Assembly: GCA_024741835.1 (NCBI GenBank)
Contig: JAENRP010000562.1
Coordinates: 1-18,625 of the forward strand
Direction of reading: 5' to 3'
DNA from: Diplocarpon mali
Taxonomy: Eukaryota; Ascomycota; Leotiomycetes; Helotiales; Drepanopezizaceae
DNA: 18,625 bases
This document shows positions 10,441-17,961 of this stretch, piece by piece. The position numbers and the translations under genes are program-made. Numbering within the stretch: the first letter of the stretch is position 1; the number at the start of each line of letters is the position of its first letter. The notes below the pieces were generated by a model. That model saw only the letters and a program-made list of their open reading frames with translations. It ran no database searches and had not been told where the DNA came from.

Positions 10441-12010
10441 CTTCGAAAGGATGGCTAGACCTAAAGAAGCACCCTTTTAGCAAACGATTTAAAGAAGGAG
10501 GGCACTAGGAGATTAAGAATCTAAAATCTCGGAGTTATTAGAAAATTGTATAAAAGGATTACTTAAAGCCCTTGCTAATATTATTAAAATAGGTTTTTAC
10601 CTATAAGGTCAATAGCTCTAGCGAGCTTTTAAAGTGCCGATTATAGCTAGTTATATAAGGGGATCTTTAAGATAAAGCTTTAATTTTCTTAACCTACGCG
10701 GCTACGCTTATAATAAGGTCTTTTAAGGTACTAATAGCGCTTACTATATACTTCGATATAGAAGTAAAGCAGTTCGACATTATTAACGCGTTTATTAATA
10801 CTCCTAAAGACCTAAGGAGTGCTTTAGTCATATACTTCCTATTAGATGGCTTTAAGCGCCTTAGTATAATAATAGAACTGGATCGCGCGCTCTATAAGCT
10901 GAAAGACTCTTTAGCACTATAGTATAAGAACTTCGCAAGAATGCTTAAGGGCCTTCAACTTGAGCTACTAGGCGAAGAGCCTTATATTTTTATAATAAAG
11001 GATCGCATAGTCTTTATAGCATTTTATATCAATAATATTTAAGTATTATATAAGGCCTTTAACCTAGATCAGGCGACTTATCTAATTAAAGACCTAAAGA
11101 GGGCGTATAAGCTTACTATTATAAGAGATATCTCCTAGTTCCTTAAAGTAAGGATTATTTAAGATAGGAAAGCAAAGAGGATCTCCTTAGTTTATAATAC
11201 CTATATTAAGAAGATTGCTTAAAAGTTCGGAACTAATATAAGGAGAGTACTTAGTACTCTACTGCTAAAGAAGGAGTTTATTAAGAACTTAAGGCAAGCT
11301 TTCTTAAAAAAGGTAAAGGAGTACTAAGAGAAAATAGGCTCTATTCTTTATATAGCAATTATAATACGCCTAGACGTTGCGTTTATAGCCTTTTAACTAT
11401 CTTTCTTTTTAATTAATCTAAGCTTTAAATACCTCTTAGCTATAGACTGGATGCTTTAATACTTATATAGTACGCGCTTCTTAGGAATTGCCTATAGTTT
11501 TAAGGCTAAGGAATACTAACTAGTTGCGTCCTTAGATGCTTCTTTTAAAGATGATCGAGAGACCTGCAGATCCTTTTAAGGATACGTCTTCTTCTTATTT
11601 AAAGGACCGATTATTTAGAAAGCGAATCGCTAAGCGACTATTACGCTCTTCTCTACTAAAGTAGAACTCTATAGTATAGTTTCTACTATAAAGGAGATAA
11701 TAGTTATAAAACGCCTCTTTAAAGAGATTCGTATAGACTCCCTCTTTAAATAGAATATATATTATAATAATTAATAAACGATTCGGCTAATTATTATAAA
11801 GAATAAGAAGATTAAGATAAGCCTTTAATATATCGAAATTAGCAATATATAGATCCGCTAAGAGTACTAGAAAGGAAGCTTTTAAATAATCTACCTCCTT
11901 ACTAAGGAGATATATATAAATAGGCTTATTAAAAACCTAGACTATTAGAAGTTTAAGAGCTTTATTTATTTATTAAACCTCTAAAGCTTTTAAATAATCA
12001 TTTAGCAACT
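10441..12010 (+). pseudogene. Copia reverse transcriptase and RNase H, RIP-inactivated
   Basis: The frame continues with HPFSKRFKEGGH near 10470 and VFTYKVNSSSELLKCRL near 10590, the start of a copia-type reverse transcriptase. QFDIINAFINTPKDL near 10770 holds the first catalytic Asp region. LDRALYKLKDSLAL follows near 10880. The active-site block reads FYINNI near 11023, where copia enzymes have Y-V-D-D, so both Asp codons have become Asn. RNase H follows: LVASLDASFKDD near 11523, GYVFFLFKGPII near 11581, a K-A-N-R strand and TLFSTKVELYSI near 11650. The C-terminal KNLDY and SFIYLLNL end near 11990. The real stop codon is uncertain because TGA and TGG would both have become TAA or TAG. Confidence 0.88.
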
Positions 12011-12285
12011 CGCACTTGCTAGTAAGTAGTCACTTATTACTAAGAGACTTATACTTATAAGCTCTTACTCTCTTATAGTCATATTTATTTGTTTTCTCTT
12101 ATAAAGCGTATTATAAAAGCTTCTCCTTTTTTAAAAATATAGAATAGGTAATATTCTTAAGCTGCTATTATAAGGCGCAACCCTCTCTTAGATTCTCTTA
12201 GCTAAGGCCAAAAGCCAGGACGCTATAGCTAAAAGCTTTATATAGATCTCCTCTTAAGAGAGGCCTACTAGCACTCCCTTAGCTA

Positions 12286-12535
12286 GAGGCCCGCCGGCGA
12301 ATACGCTAGCAATAGCAGGGGCGAAGGCAGGAGGTGCGGCAGGGGCGACGAGGGCAAGGGCGGCAAGGGCGAGGACAGGCGCGGCAGCAATAGGGGCTAG
12401 GGAGACGAAGGGGGAGACTATAGCAGCGGCTGCAATAGCAGAGGCAAAGGGGATAGGAGCAGCGGCGGCAACGATAGAGGCGAATAGGTTTAAGCTAAAG
12501 GGGCTAGGAGCGAATAGGAACAGTACGCTAAGAGT
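12286..12535. repeat. GC-rich, purine-biased low-complexity island
   Basis: The + strand is rich in G and A with a three-base rhythm (units such as GCA, GCG, AGG, GGC). One + frame reads almost only Ala, Gly, Arg, Thr, Ile and Glu, and a second + frame reads Gly, Arg, Asp, Lys and Ser. A 110-codon open frame on the minus strand (12254-12586) is Ala/Pro/Ser-rich and most likely only reflects this composition. The island stands out sharply from the AT-rich DNA around it. Few CpA or TpG sites would make it a poor RIP target. It may derive from a low-complexity protein region of an old element, but there is no proof. Confidence 0.6.
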
Positions 12536-12951
12536 AGGAGAGGTAGTAATACTACTACTTATAAGAGTGATAGGCCCTCTTAGCACTAGGGTCCGATTGC
12601 TCCTATCTTTTAAAATTAGCTTAAAACTTAATAAAACTTAATAAGATATATTATAAAAGCTTTAAAGTATACCCTTTATTATATTTAGTAGTAGCGCTAC
12701 CTCCTTTTTAAAGGCGCTGCAAGCGCAGGCCGATATAATAGCCTTTTAAGAGGTAAAGAGAGGTTCGCTAGCCTATTAGTAGCCGTTACTTAGCACTATA
12801 TAATAAATGCAATATATACTAAAGGTGCTATTAAAGTACTAACAATCGAGATTGCTAGTACTCTTGCGTATAATATAACGTATATATGCGTTATCGCGCT
12901 TTATTATAGGCTTAGGCATATAGCGCATAGTAAGGGTAGGGCTCTTAGGTA

Positions 12952-13011
12952 GCGGCGGCGGCGGCAGGGGCGGCGGCGGCGGTAAGGATAGCAGCGGCGG
13001 CTCGTTACCTA
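12952..13011. repeat. Imperfect (GGC)n microsatellite
   Basis: Two runs of GGC/GCG triplets are separated by CAGGGG and followed by GCAGCGGCGGC. The tract is pure GC inside an AT-rich region. No open frame of useful length uses it. Confidence 0.85.
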
Positions 13012-13044
13012 GTAGGCGCTAGGAGGACTAGGATAGGGTTTTAA

Positions 13045-13065
13045 CTCCCGAGGGAGCGCTAGCGC
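13045..13065. repeat. Adjacent short palindromes
   Basis: CTCCCGAGGGAG (5-bp stem, 2-base loop) runs directly into GCGCTAGCGC, a perfect 10-bp palindrome. The GC content is high for the region. I know of no function; chance or transposon debris is possible. Confidence 0.5.
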
Positions 13066-13665
13066 CTTAGCGTAAAGTTAGTATAATAACGCAGGGTATA
13101 AGGACTCTAAGGGTCTTACTTTGCAAGGGCAGCTAGGGCTATAATAAGCAAGAGTTCTTTTTATATTTAAAAATTATTAGTATAAAGATAATATTTTTAA
13201 ATAATAAAAGAGGGTTATTTTTAAAAGAAGGGAAGGAGAACCTTTATAATAGAAATACTTTATAAGAAGCCTAATAGAGCATTAGTATAAAATCGCGAAG
13301 ATTCTTAAGCGTACGTATTACCTATAGCAACCCTTCTTATTTTAAAAGGAATAACCTCTAAAGGGGTAGTACGTAAGATAGAGCCTCTTTTCTTTATAAC
13401 TATTATTCTTTCCTTTATTTTATTTATATAGCTAAGCGATTCTAAGAGTATCGCCTAACTAAAGGGTATATTATATAGAATAGGCGGAGTCTCCACTTAT
13501 TCTAAAGACCCTTTATATAATTCTATTAAGTTATAAACTCTCCCTTTTCTTTCTGAAGTCTCCTTACTATATATAAACTAAATAATAATATAATCAATCA
13601 TCTTCCCCTATTTCTGCAAGCCTCCTAAGCGACCTAATGAAGGCCCTCCAGCCGACCGCACCACA

Positions 13666-13840
13666 GTATACTATATAATAAAGAAGAAAAGATAAAGAAG
13701 AGAGAGTCTTTAATAGAGCTCCTCTAGAATAAGTACAGGTGCTTTACTAGCGTTCACGTGATCCAGCCACCTCGCTACCTTAGCGTGCACCTGACTTCGA
13801 TACGTGATATAACCGTGCACGTGATGCGGCCGTAACAATA
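13666..13840 (+). repeat. Left arm, outer block, of an inverted repeat flanking the transporter gene
   Basis: This 175-bp block matches the reverse complement of 18073-18273. Shared stretches include AAAAGATAAAGAAGAGAGAG, TAATAGAGCTCC, GTGCTTTACTAGCG, CTACCTTAGCGTGCACCTGA, GTGATATAACCGTGCACGT and ATGCGGCCGTAA. The right copy carries about 26 extra bases near 18120-18145 and more C-to-T and G-to-A changes, for instance CACGTGATCCAG against CATATAATCTAG. ACGTGAT occurs three times in this block. The repeat family is unknown to me; sub-terminal parts of a DNA transposon or an LTR remnant are both possible. Confidence 0.85.
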
Positions 13841-13989
13841 GGTTGGCCAAATAAGGAATCATACCTCTTATTCACTAATTGCTTGCCTTTTACTATAAGT
13901 CTCGTTCAACTTCCTACTAATAATTATAGCGCAAGTGCTTTCTAAAAGAAGTTAATAATCAATTATTAATCTAAGCGGGACTTATAACC
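13841..13989. other. AT-rich spacer between repeat blocks; no gene
   Basis: No open frame or family is seen. It lies between the outer repeat block and the second LTR copy. It has no convincing match to the corresponding interval of the right arm, apart from a possible GGCC-containing patch. Confidence 0.4.
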
Positions 13990-14183
13990 TATTAGACCTA
14001 TTAAATAATCGCAATATGTATTAGAAGCTTTTAAAGGTTAATAGTCGATATATTAATAAGAGTTATAAAAAGAAGGTTACCCCTTTCTTCCTTAAAGCTA
14101 TATACGTATTAATATGTTACTAACTAAGCAGTAGGGTCATATGATAATACATCAGAGTAATAGCTATATCATCTATCTCAATA
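13990..14183 (+). mobile_element. Second copy of the 195-bp solo LTR, heavily RIP-mutated
   Basis: It aligns from its TATTAG start to its CTCAATA end with 8080-8274, with shared cores GGTTACCCCTTTCTTCC and AAGCAGTAGGGTCATATGA. Most differences are transitions that place T or A in this copy where the other keeps C or G, for example GACAATACATCGG against GATAATACATCAG. A few differences are not transitions. No target duplication is visible (TAACC before, TCGCA after), so the insertion is old or its edges are altered. It splits the two matching blocks of the inverted repeat. Confidence 0.82.
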
Positions 14184-14200
14184 TCGCAGGCGTTTCTGCG

Positions 14201-14330
14201 TTGTCATAGACTGCACAATACTTTGGCTTTCTTATTCTACTTTATTTCATTTGAAATATCGATACTAGTACGGAACCCACATAGGTTAAAGAGATCAAAA
14301 ATAAGCTGTAGATATCGAGCTTCTTAATAG
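14201..14330 (+). repeat. Left arm, inner block, of the inverted repeat
   Basis: The best part (14233-14283, around AATATCGATACTAGTACGGAAC) matches the reverse complement of 17909-17961. Weaker similarity extends to an AGACT at about 14210 and on to about 14330. Order and orientation agree with the outer block, so the two arms are colinear copies of one longer repeat. The left arm is split by the LTR at 13990-14183. Confidence 0.7.
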
Positions 14331-14763
14331 CAGGAGGTTGGATCTATAATTACATTATAGCTAGCTATTGAAAGTATAAGAAAAGTGAGAGTAAGAAGGA
14401 TACATTATATTGCCTTAAGGGAAACGCTACATAGGTAGAATCAAAGATAGAAAGAGAACTCAAATAGCTTTAAAGAATAAATATAGGTGGGTCCTGGCTA
14501 GCGGCACGTGATGCGGCCGCACAAGGTCAGCCGCGCAGAACGTGACGTGACGTCCATACCTCTTTACATATACGGGCCGTAATACTTATAAGAGTAATAA
14601 TAGGAAGGTAAAATAAATCTACTTCGATTATCAACTTACTATATTAAATTAGATCTTATACTCTATGATTTCGAACCCTTTTCAGGTGATTTCTGAAATT
14701 AATAATAATCAGATGACTAAAATTTTATATTTCAGTATTAATTATTAATTTTAAAAGTAAGTC
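14331..14763. other. Repeat-derived intergenic DNA with a third copy of the GCACGTGATGCGGCCG motif
   Basis: No gene is seen. At 14504-14519 the 16-base motif GCACGTGATGCGGCCG is identical to 13817-13832 and, inverted and with one change, to 18081-18096. It is followed by CAGCCGCGCAGAACGTGACG and a short run of ACGTGACGTGACGTC. After about 14590 the sequence is AT-rich up to the abrupt change to genic composition near 14764. Confidence 0.6.
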
Positions 14764-15070
14764 ATGTGCGAATATAACCCCAAAGGCCCTGCAGGCGACG
14801 GTGCCATGCATCCTTTCAATACCCTACCCACCATCCAGCTTCTCAGCATCGAGCCGCCGATTACAACGATTCTTCGCCTTATTCTTCTTCGATTTCTTAT
14901 ATTATTCAACATACATTATACTATAGCGCACCAAACCAGCTGCAATAAATTACTGCACTGTACTATACGCGACTTGTTCTGTCTTGCAGCTCCTGCCATC
15001 GCTCCCGGCACCAGCTTGACCCTCGCTCACACTTGCCCCCTAGCCTTCAAACTACCCACCATACTTTCTT

Positions 15071-15108
15071 CCCCACACCATCGACCTCCCATCACCCACC
15101 ATCCCCAG
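15071..15108. promoter_or_regulatory. Two possible CreA/Cre1 carbon-repressor sites
   Basis: CCCCAC at 15071-15076 and CCCCAG at 15103-15108 are reverse complements of the 5'-SYGGRG-3' core bound by the fungal carbon catabolite repressor CreA/Cre1. Paired sites are typical of repressed carbon genes, and a sugar transporter would be a logical target. The core is short and the region C-rich, so chance matches are likely. Confidence 0.3.
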
Positions 15109-15317
15109 ATCCGATCTCTGTTATACCGACCACCCTCACACGCTTCAACCATATCACTATCACCGTCACCATCCAACTTGTCCAGCCCGTCGTCGCCGCT
15201 ATCCTCGTCCCCGATCGGCCTTCTTTCACAACTCCGTGAGCCTGCGACTGCGTCATCTGGCCTGTGTTGCATCGGTTTGAATTGGCAAATACACTGGAGC
15301 ACGCCCCGACCTAGGGC

Positions 15318-15371
15318 ATGTTTCTCGCGGTCACTGGCTATAACGGTGCGAGAATTTTCGTCTGCCTTTAG
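15318..15371 (+). other. Possible uORF 1 in the transporter leader
   Basis: ATG at 15318 opens a 17-codon frame (MFLAVTGYNGARIFVCL) ending in TAG at 15369-15371, upstream of and not overlapping the main start. It matters only if transcription starts before it, which is unknown. Confidence 0.35.
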
Positions 15372-15373
15372 GG

Positions 15374-15436
15374 ATGCCGACTCCCGTGCAACAGACTCCG
15401 ATGATCAGAGGCCAACCTTTCTCTCAATCCCCTTGA
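15374..15436 (+). other. Possible uORF 2 in the transporter leader
   Basis: ATG at 15374, two bases after uORF 1, opens a 20-codon frame ending in TGA at 15434-15436. The main ATG follows 51 bases later. Two consecutive uORFs could lower translation of the transporter, but no direct evidence is available. Confidence 0.35.
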
Positions 15437-15487
15437 CGACGATTCCTGGCTTCTATCTGCGCCGAACTGGCGATTCGTTCTTTCATC

Positions 15488-17265
15488 ATGGCCGTAGCCA
15501 TGGTCTGGCACAAACCCGACAATGTCGCCGGCTCTTCAGCGCCGGCCATCATGGTCGGTCTATTTGTGGCAACCGGAGGACTTCTGTTCGGATACGATAC
15601 TGGGTGAGTAGGCTGGGCAGCGGGATGGAGGATTGTAGACTGATAGCGGTGCAGTACGATCTCGGGAATATTGGCTATGAGGGCCTTCCGGGATCAGTTC
15701 TCGACGGGGTATATCGATCCGCACGATGACTCCAAGAACGTGTCGCCAGCCCAGTCTTCCTTGATAGTCGCGATACTGAGTGCAGGGACTTTCTTTGGAG
15801 CGCTCCTAGCTGCACCGATGGGTGACAGACTTGGTCGTCGTATATCTCTAATTATTGCAGTAGCCATTTTCTCGCTCGGAGTCCTACTTCAGACTGTAGC
15901 AATGACAATCACTCTACTTGTGCTGGGCAGGTGTGTCCGATCCCCCGCTGCGAAACATAACACATGAAGCCTGACACTGGTCACAGGTTCTTTGCCGGCC
16001 TCGGTGTGGGCGTAGTATCTGTTCTTGTCCCTCTCTACCAATCTGAGATGGCCCCAAAGTGGGTCAGAGGTACGCTGGTGTGTGCATACCAACTCGCCAT
16101 CACGACTGGTCTCTTCCTCGCCGCAGTCGTCAATATACTTACCGAGGGGGTGGACCACCCCAACGCTTTTCGGATTCCGCTTGCGTTGCAATTCATCTGG
16201 GCCGGCTCTCTGCTCCTGGGACTGATTCTCCTACCGGAAACACCTCGCTATCTCACCAAGCGAGGCTTACATGGAGCCGCAGCTTCTTCTCTGAGTCGCC
16301 TACGGCGTCTTGATATAACACATCCAGCTTTGATCGAAGAACTTGCCGAGATTGAGGCAAACCACGAGTATGAACTAAGCCTTGGCCCATCGACATATAA
16401 AGATGTCTTCGGGGGCTCGCCTCATCTGGGGCGCCGCCTCCTGACCGGCTGTGGCCTACAGATCCTGCAGCAGTTGTCTGGTTGTAACTTTATCTTCTAC
16501 TATGGAACAACATTCTTCAGTCGTATTGGCATCAACTCGCCCTACGTCGTTGCCCTTGTCGTCAACGTCGTGAATGTTGTCTCTACAATCCCGGCTATGT
16601 TCCTCGTCGAGTCCCTGGGCCGACGGCGCCTTCTCATGATTGGTGCGGGCGGTATGGCCATCTGTCAACTTCTGGTCGCCTCGGTTGGATCTGCGATGCC
16701 CAAATCCCACGCAGCCAACATGGTCCTAATCGTATTCGTCTGCATCTACCTTTTCTTCTTCGCAGCGTCTTGGGGGCCCGTTGCCTGGGTCGTCACATCC
16801 GAGATATATCCGCTCAAAGTTCGCGCTAAATCCATGTCTATCTCGACCGCCTCCAACTGGCTTCTCAATTTCTCCATCGCCTATAGTACCCCGTATCTCG
16901 TCAACGCCGGCCGCGGTTACGCCAACCTCCAAGCCAGGGTATTCTTTATCTGGGGCACATTTTGTACCATCGCAGTTGTCTTCGTATGGTGCATGGTCTA
17001 CGAAACGAGCAGAATCAGTCTCGAGCAGATCGACGAGATGTACGAGAGAATCGATCATGCGTGGAACAGCAAGAGCTTCCAGCCAAGCTGGAGTTTCCAG
17101 GAGATGCGAGACGAGGGCGTCTCCGCGAGTGGCGTCGAGCTCACCGATACCGAAGAACCTCGGCGGCGGACCAACACGTCGACGAGTACTGCGAACAGCA
17201 GGACAACGTCGACGGAAGAAGACAAAATCATCGCGCAGCTAGGCGATGTGAATTTGAGTTACTGA
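15488..17265 (+). CDS. MFS hexose/monosaccharide transporter, three exons, 556 aa
   Basis: Exons are 15488-15603, 15655-15930 and 15987-17265. Intron 1 (51 bp) has GTGAGT, a CTGAT branch site and GCAG; intron 2 (56 bp) has GTGTGT, CTGAC and ACAG. Splicing restores the family motifs GYDTGTISGILAM and LGRFFAGLGVG across the junctions, which strongly supports the model. Sugar-porter signatures: GDRLGRR (residues 95-101), PETPRYL (214-220), QQLSG and NFIFYY (292-303), VESLGRR (338-344), WGPVAW (393-398) and YETSR (469-473). About twelve hydrophobic segments and a hydrophilic Ser/Thr-rich tail (about 480-556) fit a plasma-membrane sugar importer; the length is normal for the family. It resembles fungal high-affinity glucose/monosaccharide transporters or RCO-3-type sensors; the exact sugar cannot be told. 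ATG 15488 sits in ATCATGG; an in-frame ATG at 15500 is an alternative. The C-terminal signature, usually ETKG, is ETSR here. Codon use and base composition are normal, with no RIP damage. Confidence 0.95.
15604..15654 (+). other. Intron 1 of the transporter gene
   Basis: This 51-bp intron lies between phase-2 codon parts: GG of residue 39 before and T after, together Gly. Donor GTGAGT, branch-like CTGAT at about 15640, acceptor GCAG. Without its removal the GYDTG motif is not joined to ISGILAM. Confidence 0.93.
15931..15986 (+). other. Intron 2 of the transporter gene
   Basis: This 56-bp intron also interrupts a codon after its second base (AG before, G after: Arg 131). Donor GTGTGT, branch-like CTGAC at 15971, acceptor ACAG. 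Removal joins LVLG-R to FFAGLGVG. Confidence 0.93.
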
Positions 17266-17783
17266 TGCCATGGATTTTCTTGAGTTATGTTTTTGCTCTC
17301 TGTACTTCAGCGTGGAGTTCCGTCTTGGAGTTTGGGCCTGGAATGCACATCACACCTACGGAGTTCTTGGCTAGGAATTACCTCACTCAGGGACCGGGAT
17401 AAGGATAGAGATAATTCAAGAGGTTGGGCCAGGATGCGTTCCATAATAATTTTGCCTTTGGCGATACTACTTGGAAGAGGAGCCTGCAATGGATACGCTT
17501 GTTGAGCTAAGGCAATCATTATCTCTGTTCATTAGTATGATTTGACCAATATTTGGCGACTCGATGGCTGGTGCGATGACAGGGATTGGAAAAACTACGA
17601 AAGAGGTATCCTGATAAACGATATATGCCTTGATTACGCTATAGGGCTCAAGATACTGTTATATGTTGTAAAATGTATCAATTTATAGCCGATTATATTA
17701 GCTTATTATCTGAAAGTTTGTTATTACGTACTTTAAGATATGAAATGTTGCTATAATAAAACCACTGCTCAGGCACGGACCTT
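17266..17783. other. 3' flank of the transporter gene; no further gene seen
   Basis: Normal base composition continues to about 17640, then drifts to AT-rich. Short open frames here have no family features. AATAAA at 17755-17760 could be a polyadenylation signal but lies about 490 bases after the stop codon; other AT-rich candidates exist nearer the gene. The transcript end cannot be fixed. Confidence 0.5.
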
Positions 17784-17801
17784 TGCGTAGTTCACTACGC
17801 A
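17784..17801. repeat. Perfect 8-bp-stem hairpin in a GC-richer patch
   Basis: TGCGTAGT-TC-ACTACGCA forms a perfect 8-bp stem with a 2-base loop. A further CCT/AGG pair outside it could extend the structure. The surrounding 17766-17815 is GC-richer than its neighbours and starts with CAGGCACGGACC, which is reminiscent of a DNA-transposon end. No partner copy is found in the window. Confidence 0.6.
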
Positions 17802-17908
17802 TTAGGCAGGGCCCCTTTTCTGATTTTATATTCTACTTTTATATAAGAGGTCACTAGCAGCTATAATCAGCTTTTTTTATTATTTTAGACTGTTTAACGC
17901 TATCTAGC
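17802..17908. other. AT-rich flank beside the right repeat arm; no gene
   Basis: A T tract lies at about 17871-17877. The reverse complement of about 17870-17908 shows weak similarity to 14284-14330, suggesting that the inverted repeat may extend into it. Confidence 0.35.
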
Positions 17909-17961
17909 ATATAGGTTCCGTAATAGTATCGATATTTACGTGAACGAAGTGGAGTAGAATA
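17909..17961 (-). repeat. Right arm, inner block, of the inverted repeat
   Basis: The reverse complement matches 14233-14283, including AATATCGATACTA and ACGGAACC. Weaker similarity continues to about 18000 on the outer side. Confidence 0.72.

Larger units (their letters stand above)
1..12010 (+). mobile_element. Degenerate Ty1/copia retrotransposon, interrupted by two later insertions
   Basis: Translation in one frame (codon starts divisible by 3) gives the copia order: gag with a zinc-knuckle-like block near 981-1040, aspartic protease near 1335-1440, integrase near 8520-9130, copia-type reverse transcriptase near 10560-11230, and RNase H up to about 11990. Integrase before reverse transcriptase is diagnostic of Ty1/copia. 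The element is cut by a Ty3/gypsy element (1665-8020) and a solo LTR (8080-8274), and the frame continues across both joints. All coding parts carry many TAG/TAA codons and the TpA enrichment typical of RIP, so it cannot encode an active polyprotein. Its own LTRs are not identified: the 5' LTR probably lies before the window, and the 3' LTR may be hidden in 12011-13665. Both ends given are therefore approximate. Confidence 0.88.
12011..13665. other. RIP-type AT-rich DNA with no recognisable gene
   Basis: After the copia polyprotein this 1.65-kb stretch has no coding frame I can match to a family. It probably contains the 3' untranslated region and perhaps the 3' LTR of the copia element, but the left LTR is not in the window for comparison. 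TpA-rich sequence dominates. It is broken by two GC-rich low-complexity islands (listed separately) and a pair of short palindromes at 13045-13065. The end (about 13540-13620) has a TATATATAAACTAAATAATAATATAATCAAT-type AT run that could be promoter-like or an LTR remnant; I cannot decide. Confidence 0.5.
14764..15487 (+). promoter_or_regulatory. Promoter and 5' leader region of the sugar-transporter gene
   Basis: Base composition changes from RIP-type AT-rich to balanced here. About 14990-15240 is pyrimidine-rich (many CC, TC and CAC units), typical of promoters and leaders of filamentous-fungal genes. A TATA-like stretch lies near 14908-14922 (ACATTATACTATA). Long open frames on both strands here (for example 14764-15729 +, 15027-15302 -) have low-complexity Pro/Ser/Thr or mixed content and run through the gene's first intron, so I treat them as chance. 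The transcription start cannot be placed from sequence alone. An untranslated intron is possible, with an acceptor-like TCTTGCAG ending near 14990. Confidence 0.6.

Noticed and set aside
12254..12586. 110-codon open frame on the minus strand
   Set aside because: Ala/Pro/Ser/Leu-rich low complexity, produced by the purine-rich triplet island on the + strand; no domain, no signal worth naming, no conserved start context.
12235..12600. Possible imperfect inverted repeat around the GC-rich island (AAGAGAGGCCTACTAGCAC and, inverted, AAGAGGGCCTATCAC)
   Set aside because: Alignment needs gaps and does not extend outward; too weak to call element ends.
8080..14183. The two 195-bp LTR copies as the two LTRs of one 6.1-kb copia element
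   Set aside because: The copia frame already runs on the left side of 8080 (8026-8079, and back to about 240 before the gypsy insertion), and 8080-8274 has its own target duplication. It is therefore an insertion inside copia, not copia's left LTR.
14764..15729. 321-codon + strand open frame ahead of and overlapping the transporter
   Set aside because: It is low-complexity Pro/Ser/Thr/His in the leader, then overlaps exon 1 in another frame and runs through intron 1. The transporter frame with family motifs is the real one.
15027..17519. Other overlapping short frames on both strands (for example 16456-16710 -, 16726-17058 -, 16781-17242 +, 16962-17402 +, 17307-17519 -)
   Set aside because: They are shadows of the transporter coding sequence or its flanks, with no family motifs.
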